Made by a program: the position numbers and the translations under genes. A stretch of DNA of 8,155 bases from Planctomycetaceae bacterium (GTDB lineage: Bacteria > Planctomycetota > Planctomycetia > Planctomycetales > Planctomycetaceae), in contig JALTOP010000018.1 of the NCBI GenBank assembly GCA_027000105.1, positions 1 to 8,155 on the forward strand, in the 5' to 3' direction. Under the pieces are notes generated by a model. The model did no database searches. It was not told the DNA's origin and worked only from the letters and a program-made list of their open reading frames with translations. Positions 1 to 6,084 of the stretch are shown piece after piece. Positions within the stretch are counted from its first letter, which is position 1; every line of letters begins with the position of its first letter.

Positions 1-1317
1 TTCGTAGTCGTAGATTGTTTTTTGCCCTAACATCTTGGTTGCCCGTCCCTCACTGATTGTACTTTGCCAAGTGGGCGACGCATACAGATCGGAAGCAAAC
101 GGATAGGGAAGCTGATAGGCGATATTGAAAATCAGTTTATACTTGCCGCTGATGACCACCCGCATCGGATAATACATGGTGATTTCATGAAAGGTATGTG
201 AAAGATACGTTTCGTCCCATCCGTCGGGGTGTTCCTGTTCCAGAATCGGGAGGAACGATCTGCCATGGAATTTGTAGGGAACCGGCTTTTTATTGCGGAT
301 GGGGTAACTGTTTTCACCCGGTTGGACTGCAGGCGATGGTTTCGGTTTGACGCCGCAAAAATCCAGAATTGTCGGCGTGATGTCCGTCCAGTTGATCATG
401 GCATCGGTGGTGCCGCCCCGTTTTTTCTGGTCGGGATGACGGACAATAAAAGGGAGATTCGCCCCGGGTTGATACAGATTCGTCTTCGCTCCAGGAAACG
501 GTGGGCCGTTATCGCTGGTGAAAATAAACAGGGTGTTGTCGAGGAGATTGTTTTCTTTCAGGATGTCGTAAAGTCGCTCCACTCCCTGATCGACACGGTT
601 ACACGCCTGGTAATATTCGGCCAGTTCCTGTTTGACTTCCGGTGTGTTGGGCAACCAGGGAGGAACGATCATCTGCTCCGGTTTGAAAATGTTCCGTTTT
701 GTCTCCGGATAGGGATTTTCCCTGTCATTGAAGTTGGCGAAATTTCCAGGACCAGGGCCGCGGTGAGGGTCGGATGTGCAAAAATAGAGGAAGAAAGGAC
801 GATCGTCGTTGCGAGTGATCCATTTGCGCGCATTTTCCGCCATGGCAACCGGGTTTCGAGATCCTCCCCGGATTCCCCTGTTTTCATAGGATTCAAAGTA
901 GTAGACATCCTTGGGGGCAAGATGATATTTTCCGATGGAACAGGTTCGGTAGCCGGCCTCCTTCAAGTGTTTCGTTAAAGGCCGAACTGTCTGGTAGGTT
1001 GAAAAGTGGTTATAGCCGTGGGCGTGTCCGTAATGGCCGGTTGCATGATTCTGTAAGCCGGAAAGAATGACCGACCGACTTGCGCTGCAACTGGCTGTTG
1101 TTGCATAGGCCCGAGTGAAACGTGTCCCCTCGGCACAAAGTCGATCAAGTCCCGGCGTGATAGCCACCGGATCCCCGTAGGCTCCAACTTGAAATCCGAA
1201 GTCGTCGGCGATGAACAGAACAACATTTTTCTGGCGGGAAGCCGTTTCACTTTCAGCTGGAACGCAGCAAATCAGGTTGGCCAGTAAGAAGGCGACAGCA
1301 ACAGGTAATCGATTCAT
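1..1317 (-). CDS. Heparan N-sulfatase (sulfamidase)-family sulfatase, 3' end beyond window
   Basis: The frame reads open from an ATG at 1317 to the window edge, giving 439 residues. The human sulfamidase SGSH has about 502, so roughly 60 C-terminal residues are missing. A Sec-type leader (Met-Asn-Arg, then a hydrophobic run to about residue 19) predicts export. Catalytic signs of a type I sulfatase are visible: metal-binding Asp38-Asp39, the formylglycine site Cys77-Ser-Ala-Ser-Arg81 (the allowed C-x-[P/A]-x-R form), Lys130 and His132, His185 in Ser-Asp-Pro-His, and Asp269-Asn270-Gly. The subfamily call rests on SGSH-like stretches: PNTPEVKQELAEYY near 224, PFPGAKTNLYQPG near 273, and HEITMYYPMR at 377-386. 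Members hydrolyse N-sulfate on glucosamine or related sulfate groups; the natural substrate here is unknown. Cys77 must be converted to formylglycine by a maturase not in this window. It is the second gene of a sulfatase pair, 24 bp behind the first, so co-transcription is likely. Confidence 0.92.
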   Translation of the reverse strand, partial: MNRLPVAVAFLLANLICCVPAESETASRQKNVVLFIADDFGFQVGAYGDPVAITPGLDRLCAEGTRFTRAYATTASCSASRSVILSGLQNHATGHYGHAHGYNHFSTYQTVRPLTKHLKEAGYRTCSIGKYHLAPKDVYYFESYENRGIRGGSRNPVAMAENARKWITRNDDRPFFLYFCTSDPHRGPGPGNFANFNDRENPYPETKRNIFKPEQMIVPPWLPNTPEVKQELAEYYQACNRVDQGVERLYDILKENNLLDNTLFIFTSDNGPPFPGAKTNLYQPGANLPFIVRHPDQKKRGGTTDAMINWTDITPTILDFCGVKPKPSPAVQPGENSYPIRNKKPVPYKFHGRSFLPILEQEHPDGWDETYLSHTFHEITMYYPMRVVISGKYKLIFNIAYQLPYPFASDLYASPTWQSTISEGRATKMLGQKTIYDYE

Positions 1318-1324
1318 GAACAAG

Positions 1325-1329
1325 CTCCC
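1325..1329 (-). promoter_or_regulatory. Ribosome binding site for the sulfamidase-family gene
   Basis: GGGAG on the minus strand sits 7 nt before the ATG at 1317, inside the 24-bp gap after the upstream sulfatase stop. It supports that ATG as the start and independent ribosome entry on a shared transcript. Confidence 0.6.
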
Positions 1330-1341
1330 GTTTCAATAATC

Positions 1342-3177
1342 CTATTGAATCTTTTCCAGAATGACGGTTTTGATTTCCGGAAACTCTTTCCCCTTTTTGG
1401 AAAGTCCGCGCAGTTGCAGTTCGAAGTCTCCGGTTTTATCAATTTCGATTGTTCCCATTTCGATTCGCTTCCAGATTTTTTCATAAACTTCTTTTCGCGG
1501 GATGCGATCCGGGCTTGGAACCGTTGGGGCCAGATAGGGTTGCGCGATTGTCAGGCTTGTTTTCTTGTCTGCCAGCCTGGCCTGCAAAACGGAACCGACC
1601 GATTCCGGGCCGCAGGCGTAATCGATGGAGACTCGATATCGGCCGGGCTTGATGATGCGAACCGGCCAGGATGGGTAGGCATCTTCACTTGTCCAGTTGG
1701 TAATGTAATCGTTTGCCCAACCCTGTCTGCCGACATAGCTGATGCCACCATTTTTTTCGGGTCGCAGATATGCTTCATGTCCGGAAAGAGAAACCCGTGG
1801 ACTTTGCGCGTGCCCAATTTCTGCCGGGATCGGGTCGAACCCCTCCCTTTCGACATCCGTGAGCCATTCCTGATACTGCTTTTTCATTTTGGTGATGATT
1901 TCCGGATATTTCCCGGCCACATCGGTCGTTTCGCCGGGATCGGTTTCCATGTCGAATAAAGCCCAGCGTCCGAATTTCCCGGCCTTTTTTTGAGCGTTGA
2001 CCGCTCGCCATTTGTCGGTGCGAACTGCACCTCGGTTACGCCAGCGGGTAAAGAGTGTCCGCTTGCCCCAGGAAGCTGTCTCACCTTTGAGCAGCGGAAC
2101 AAGACTTCTGCCATCAAGTGGTTTGGTCGGAATGCTCCTGACGTTTGTCAATTCAATCAGTGTGGGAAGCAGATCGATATGGGCGGCGATCGGTTTGACA
2201 ATCGTCCCCGGTGAAGTAACACCCGGGTATCGGATAAACAGCGGGACGCGCGAACCACCTTCATGATTGGAACCTTTGCGTCCCCGCATTCCTGCGTTGT
2301 ATCGAAATGTGTTGGCACCGTTGTCGCTCAAAAAAATGACGATCGTATTTTCACGCTGCCTGATGCTGTCAATGCATTCCAGCAGTCGACCGACGTTTGT
2401 GTCCACGTTTTCTACCATCGCATACGCACAGGCCGCTTCGGGAGTGATGTCGAGATGCTCGTATTTCTGCCAGTATTGATCCGGAACCTGCCAGGGGGTA
2501 TGGGGAGTGTTGTAGGGCACGTAGCAGAACCACGCCTTGCCGAGGCTGTTCTGTTTTTCAATCCAACGGATCGCGTATGTGGTCAGGACATCGATGATGA
2601 ACCCCTCGGTTTGGATCGGCTCGCCATTTCGTTCCAGATGTGTGTTGAAATAATTGTTCCAGTGCCCCGCACAGAATCCGATAAACTCCTCGAAGCCCTG
2701 ACCATTGGGGTGTTGGGGGTAATGGGCGCCGTTGTGCCATTTCCCAAAAGCGCCAGTTGCATATCCGTTAGCCCGCAGAATTTCTGCAAGCGTGACTTCA
2801 TCTGCACGCATTGTTTCCCGTCCGCGTGTCACGCCATGTACTCCGGTACGGGAATGGTAACGTCCGGTAAGCAGGGAGGCTCTTGTCGGTGCGCAAACCG
2901 GAGAAACGTAGAAGCGGTCAAAACGGACGCCTTGATTGGCCAGCCGATCAAGTATCGGTGTGTGAATATATTGATTGCCATGCGAGGCAATATCGCCAAA
3001 GCCCTGATCATCCGTCATAATCAGCAATACGTTGGGGGTGCGTCTGGCCGATCGGTTTGGGGAACAGGCGAAAACATCGAAGCTCAAAGCAAGAAGAATT
3101 CCCCAAAAGATCAGCACAGAGGCCACTCGGTGACCTGGCAAAAGATGGACTGCCGAAAATGTGTGAGTTCGTTGCAT
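1342..3177 (-). CDS. Arylsulfatase-type sulfatase with C-terminal carbohydrate-binding-like domain
   Basis: A 611-residue type I sulfatase. Visible active-site elements are Asp56-Asp57, the formylglycine motif Cys95-Ala-Pro-Thr-Arg99 followed by ASLLTGRY, Lys146 and His148 in GKWH, His226 in Asn-Thr-Pro-His, Asp285-Asn286-Gly, and a basic loop followed by EGGSRVPLFIRYPG near 307-319. The sulfatase fold ends around residue 475. About 130 more residues follow with a beta-rich look (WPVRIIKPGRYRVSIDYACG and a terminal FELQLRG...VILEKI pattern), resembling accessory domains on secreted glycosidases and sulfatases. Residues 18-37 form a hydrophobic signal segment ending Val-Phe-Ala-Cys38, close to a lipobox but with Phe at -2, so a lipoprotein is possible, not proven. 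The enzyme would release sulfate from a sulfated sugar or polysaccharide outside the cytoplasm; substrate unknown. The start is uncertain: GGGA lies 8 nt before this ATG, yet the best promoter puts the transcript start almost on top of it. TTG at codon 13 or GTG at codon 18 are alternatives. Confidence 0.93.
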   Translation of the reverse strand: MQRTHTFSAVHLLPGHRVASVLIFWGILLALSFDVFACSPNRSARRTPNVLLIMTDDQGFGDIASHGNQYIHTPILDRLANQGVRFDRFYVSPVCAPTRASLLTGRYHSRTGVHGVTRGRETMRADEVTLAEILRANGYATGAFGKWHNGAHYPQHPNGQGFEEFIGFCAGHWNNYFNTHLERNGEPIQTEGFIIDVLTTYAIRWIEKQNSLGKAWFCYVPYNTPHTPWQVPDQYWQKYEHLDITPEAACAYAMVENVDTNVGRLLECIDSIRQRENTIVIFLSDNGANTFRYNAGMRGRKGSNHEGGSRVPLFIRYPGVTSPGTIVKPIAAHIDLLPTLIELTNVRSIPTKPLDGRSLVPLLKGETASWGKRTLFTRWRNRGAVRTDKWRAVNAQKKAGKFGRWALFDMETDPGETTDVAGKYPEIITKMKKQYQEWLTDVEREGFDPIPAEIGHAQSPRVSLSGHEAYLRPEKNGGISYVGRQGWANDYITNWTSEDAYPSWPVRIIKPGRYRVSIDYACGPESVGSVLQARLADKKTSLTIAQPYLAPTVPSPDRIPRKEVYEKIWKRIEMGTIEIDKTGDFELQLRGLSKKGKEFPEIKTVILEKIQ

Positions 3178-3191
3178 AACTCGGTTCCCGA

Positions 3192-3220
3192 ATTGTATTG
3201 GAAGGAAGACTGTTTGTTAA
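3192..3220 (-). promoter_or_regulatory. Candidate sigma70-type promoter for the sulfatase pair
   Basis: On the minus strand, TTAACA (3215-3220) and TACAAT (3192-3197) are separated by exactly 17 bp, each matching the sigma70 consensus at five of six bases. It is the best promoter-like match I found by eye in the divergent region. Transcription would begin near 3185, only about 8 nt before the ATG at 3177, implying a nearly leaderless message or a later start codon. Confidence 0.45.
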
Positions 3221-3292
3221 ACCGGGGGCGATCTCAGAAAATTATCTGTTGTTCGAGAGGATTCGATTTTCCTGGAGTCCTTCAATTTGCCC

Positions 3293-3310
3293 TGTACGCT
3301 GTTTGTACGC
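3293..3310. repeat. Pair of TGTACGC direct repeats, 11-bp period
   Basis: TGTACGC occurs at 3293-3299 and again at 3304-3310. The 11-bp period puts both copies on nearly the same face of the DNA helix. They lie in the divergent region, upstream of both the sulfatase promoter and the permease gene, where a regulator site would be expected. No regulator gene is in the window, so an operator role is only inference. Confidence 0.3.
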
Positions 3311-3339
3311 ATCACTTGCAAATGCTCAGGAAACCTTCT

Positions 3340-3355
3340 TGGTTGTAGCAAACCA
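3340..3355. promoter_or_regulatory. Possible operator: TGGTT-N6-AACCA inverted repeat
   Basis: TGGTT (3340-3344) and AACCA (3351-3355) form a perfect 5-bp inverted repeat with a 6-bp spacer, about 60 bp before the permease start. A further AACC at 3332-3335 could pair with the same GGTT. A weak promoter-like arrangement overlaps it: TTGTAG at 3343-3348, 17 bp, then an extended -10 TGGTATGCT with its hexamer at 3366-3371. Short palindromes of this kind are common by chance, so this is tentative. Confidence 0.22.
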
Positions 3356-3414
3356 GTCACGCTGGTATGCTGGCCGCTCCATCGTTTCGTTTGAATCAGG
3401 ATATCAGGAAATAG

Positions 3415-4416
3415 ATGAAGACTGAAGCTACCAACTGGATAAAACATTTTTTTGTTGCCTTGGGGCCGTTGATCGCCCTGTTCGTTGTGGTTGCGATTTT
3501 CGGACTTGCCGACCATTTTCAGGATGATGGGGGAAGGTTTTTAACCACAGGGAACTTTCTTCGCATCTGCACCAATACCTCCACGGTAGCTGTTGCCGCT
3601 TTGGGGATGACCTTCGTCATTATAGCAGGGGGAATCGATCTTTCTGCCGGAACTGCATTGGCACTATGCGCGACTGTTCTGGCCTATTTTCTGAAAGCGG
3701 ATTACGGGCCGGGTGTTGCCATCACTCTCTGTCTGCTGACAGGGTGTTTGTGTGGATTGACCAATGGATTGCTCATCAGCGGTTTGAAGATGATCCCGTT
3801 CATCGTCACGCTGGGAACGATGTCGATCTTTCTGGGAATTGCGAAATGGCTTGCAAATCAGACAACAGTTCGTCCAAGTCGTGAGACACAAATTCCTCAA
3901 TGGTTGCAGGCCTACTTGAGTACACGGGATTACGCGGCTGTCGCGGGATTGCCTTTGGGTGTCTGGGGTGTGCTGCTTCTCTCGATCCTTGTTGCCGTTG
4001 CACTACGTTATACCGTTTTCAGCAGACATGTTTTTGCGATCGGTTCCAACGAAAGTACGGCTCGTCTTTGCGGAGTGAATGTCACACGCACGAAAATTCT
4101 GGTTTATACGCTGTCCGGGCTGTTTATCGGAATTGCGGGGCTGTATCAGTTTTCGCGTCTTTCAGTCGGGAATCCAACTTCGGGAATCGGCATGGAATTG
4201 AAGGTGATTGCTGCAGTCGTTATTGGCGGGGGCAGCCTCAATGGCGGAAGCGGGACGGTTCTGGGAACACTTGCCGGGGCAGCCATCATGACCGTCATTC
4301 AAAGCGGATGTACGCAATTGGGAATCAGCAATTCAATGCAGGATATGATTCTGGGGCTGGTTGTTATTGTTGCCGTGTTTGTCGACCAGATCAGACATCG
4401 AAAACAGAACCGATGA
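3415..4416 (+). CDS. RbsC-type sugar ABC transporter permease, standing alone
   Basis: A 333-residue inner-membrane protein of the branched-chain/ribose permease superfamily (BPD_transp_2; RbsC, XylH and AraH relatives). Hydrophobic segments lie roughly at 12-32, 57-72, 78-93, 100-122, 126-146, 176-198, 228-246, 262-292 and 308-324. Family hallmarks are the AGGIDLSAG motif at 71-79, the cytoplasmic loop HVFAIGSNESTARLCGVNV around 205-223 that contacts the ATPase, and ELKVIAAVVIGGGSLNGGSG...GTLAGA at 261-289. Length is normal. The start is well fixed: an in-frame TAG lies immediately upstream and AGGAA at 3406-3410 is 4 nt before the ATG. Members carry a pentose or hexose inward with a periplasmic binding protein and a double-domain ATPase. 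Neither partner is present: the upstream neighbour is divergent and the downstream one convergent, so the gene appears monocistronic. Substrate cannot be read from the sequence; the nearby sulfatases suggest a sugar from a sulfated glycan, which is inference. Confidence 0.93.
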   Translation: MKTEATNWIKHFFVALGPLIALFVVVAIFGLADHFQDDGGRFLTTGNFLRICTNTSTVAVAALGMTFVIIAGGIDLSAGTALALCATVLAYFLKADYGPGVAITLCLLTGCLCGLTNGLLISGLKMIPFIVTLGTMSIFLGIAKWLANQTTVRPSRETQIPQWLQAYLSTRDYAAVAGLPLGVWGVLLLSILVAVALRYTVFSRHVFAIGSNESTARLCGVNVTRTKILVYTLSGLFIGIAGLYQFSRLSVGNPTSGIGMELKVIAAVVIGGGSLNGGSGTVLGTLAGAAIMTVIQSGCTQLGISNSMQDMILGLVVIVAVFVDQIRHRKQNR

Positions 4417-4500
4417 GGCTTGCCCCAATCCAGCAGTACCCCGTCAGCGATAATCTGTGTCAGCAATAATCTTTCAGGAGAGAGCTCTTTCGGCACAACC
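4417..4500. other. Convergent spacer with a short direct repeat
   Basis: These 84 bp lie between the 3' ends of the permease and barrel-protein genes. I see no good GC hairpin followed by a T run, although a terminator for both directions would be expected here. A 13-nt motif, TCAGC[G/A]ATAATCT, occurs at 4444-4456 and 4460-4472 with one difference (period 16). AGAGCTCT near 4481-4488 is a plain palindrome. Confidence 0.4.
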
Positions 4501-5868
4501 CTAATAGACGAATTCAATCCCGGCATTGCCACCGTTTGCGATCATGTTGCCGTTGTTGTCAACATTGTAGGTAGACCCGATTACCGCAGTAGCCTGTTCA
4601 GGTGCCAATGCGACGCCAGAAAGAAACAGAACCTCCCAGCCGCCTCGAATGCGAAGATTGTCGCTGATCCGGTAGACCAGACCGAGACCGGTGTGACCGA
4701 CAAAGGCAACCGAACTCTGATTGCTTGTCAGCGTTCTTCCATAAACAGAGTTGTCATTGGTGATGCCGGAATAGGTTTCGGTAATCGTTCCTCTGGCCTG
4801 ATTGTGATACACGCCCGCTTTGATGAATCCATCAAACAGCCAGTTTTCACTTTCGACCAGAATGCTTTCCAACGAGAACTGAACACCGTTAAGGGAGTTG
4901 TCCGTTACCGCGCTGTTTTGAAATCGGAGCCTGTCCGGCCCCGCAGTTCCGAGCAGTGCGGTTTCGTCATCAAACCCGTCTGCCGCTCCGGAAAGAAGTG
5001 TCAGATTTCCGCCGTTGGGATCAGTCAATGCCGCGTGTGAAAGACCGCCGTTGGCACCGACGGCATTATCGACAGCTCGAAAAGTCCCTGTCAGCGAGAC
5101 ACTGGAAAGTTCATCCAGATTGACGTGTCGCCAACCTGCTCCCAGTTTGAATCGGCGGTTGACCGGAGCGAATTTTGCCATCAATTCCCAATCTTTCAGA
5201 CTGCTTCGATACTGCATCTGATAACTGGGGGCCGGGTCTGCAAATGTACCAACAGGGCCGAACCCGTCGTCTTCCAGTTGTTCATTCGGTCCGGCACCAC
5301 CGCTCAGATCGGCAGAAGCCGCATTAAAGATCGGTTGAAAATACGTGCTCGCATTGATGAAGTTTGCACCGGCAAAACTGGTGGCGATTCCGGAATCAAA
5401 ACTGACACCGGTTGATAACTGGCCGGCTTGCGATTCGTTCCAGCCATCAATCTGCATCCATGAAAATTCGAGTTCGAAATTTTCAATCGCGATTGCAGAT
5501 TTCAGGCGGTACCCACTTTGATAGTTGAAGTTCAAATTATCGTAACTGAGTGCGTCCGGCCCTCCGATAATTGTTCCGCCTGCAAAGTTGGAATCGCGCG
5601 TCCAAAAAAGATACTCTGCCTGAAAATAGAGGAAGGGGCCTGAATGACAGACGTTTTCAGGAACCTGACACGCATCGCAACCATTTTGGCAGGCGTCTGA
5701 AGGACAAAGTTCAGATTCGCAAGTGGTGCAAACCTGCTTGAAAATCTCGTCCGGTTCCAGAACGTCGCTTGCAGACTGATCCTGGGCGTGCAAATTCGTC
5801 AGGCAACTAAGACCTGCAAAACCGCTCAAGAGAACGGGAAACAAACGACCGATACAAAGCCGCCACAT
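4501..5868 (-). CDS. BBP7-like planctomycete outer-membrane beta-barrel protein
   Basis: A 455-residue exported protein. The first 28 residues are a Sec signal peptide ending Leu-His-Ala before QDQ. Next comes a short acidic stretch and then a cysteine cluster with seven Cys at 47, 50, 55, 60, 64, 67 and 74. From about residue 78 the sequence alternates polar and aromatic or hydrophobic residues as in amphipathic strands: FLYFQAEYLFW at 79-89, IENFELEFSWMQIDGW, and WELMAKFAPVNRRFKLGAGW. A late segment GGWEVLFLSGVALAPEQ (about 409-425) matches the motif I know from planctomycete BBP7-type proteins. The last residue is Tyr after Glu-Phe-Val, the aromatic ending typical of barrels assembled by BamA. 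A strong GGAAGGAG ribosome site precedes the ATG by 8 nt. Likely role is an outer-membrane pore or surface structure; specific function unknown. It follows the aldehyde dehydrogenase gene on the same strand after 216 bp and probably has its own promoter. Confidence 0.78.
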   Translation of the reverse strand: MWRLCIGRLFPVLLSGFAGLSCLTNLHAQDQSASDVLEPDEIFKQVCTTCESELCPSDACQNGCDACQVPENVCHSGPFLYFQAEYLFWTRDSNFAGGTIIGGPDALSYDNLNFNYQSGYRLKSAIAIENFELEFSWMQIDGWNESQAGQLSTGVSFDSGIATSFAGANFINASTYFQPIFNAASADLSGGAGPNEQLEDDGFGPVGTFADPAPSYQMQYRSSLKDWELMAKFAPVNRRFKLGAGWRHVNLDELSSVSLTGTFRAVDNAVGANGGLSHAALTDPNGGNLTLLSGAADGFDDETALLGTAGPDRLRFQNSAVTDNSLNGVQFSLESILVESENWLFDGFIKAGVYHNQARGTITETYSGITNDNSVYGRTLTSNQSSVAFVGHTGLGLVYRISDNLRIRGGWEVLFLSGVALAPEQATAVIGSTYNVDNNGNMIANGGNAGIEFVY

Positions 5869-5876
5869 GAAGCCGG

Positions 5877-5884
5877 CTCCTTCC
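5877..5884 (-). promoter_or_regulatory. Strong ribosome binding site for the barrel-protein gene
   Basis: GGAAGGAG on the minus strand lies 8 nt before the ATG at 5868. It is the strongest Shine-Dalgarno match seen in the window, consistent with high-level expression of an abundant outer-membrane protein, and it fixes the start. Confidence 0.7.
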
Positions 5885-5935
5885 TTGGAATGTCATGATA
5901 ACGCGGTTTCCCGAGGGTTTTTGCCTGGGAACTCC

Positions 5936-5959
5936 GCCCCGATAAAAAAGGGGCTATCG
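5936..5959. other. Two overlapping alternative hairpins before the barrel-protein gene
   Basis: GCCCC (5936-5940) pairs with GGGGC (5950-5954), and CGATA (5940-5944) pairs with TATCG (5955-5959). The two 5-bp stems interlock, so only one can form at a time unless they make a pseudoknot. They lie 68-91 bp upstream of the barrel gene's ATG and about 130 bp downstream of the aldehyde dehydrogenase stop. With no T run after the stem on the minus strand, this is not a standard intrinsic terminator. It may be a leader structure or chance. Confidence 0.25.
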
Positions 5960-6084
5960 AGATTCTTCGGAGATTGACCGGAACAAACGTGACAAGACGG
6001 ACGAGCTTTACGCTCAGAAAAGCAAAAAGAAGCGTTACCATCAACTGCAGCTTACCCAAATTGACAGGACGGTTGACGGATGTT

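Noticed and set aside
229..978. Open plus-strand frame of 249 codons opposite the sulfamidase-family gene
   Set aside because: The opposite strand encodes family-diagnostic sulfatase residues throughout; this frame is a shadow with no domain.
1261..1317. Lipobox in the sulfamidase-family leader (Cys17/Cys18)
   Set aside because: The residue before Cys17 is Ile, not Gly, Ala or Ser, so an ordinary Sec signal peptide fits better.
2263..3348. Open plus-strand frame of 361 codons opposite the arylsulfatase gene
   Set aside because: It is antisense to a clear sulfatase with intact catalytic motifs, and its translation shows no recognisable domain and an irregular composition.
4444..4488. Short direct repeat and AGAGCTCT palindrome as a bidirectional terminator
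   Set aside because: There is no stable GC stem with a loop and no T run in either direction.
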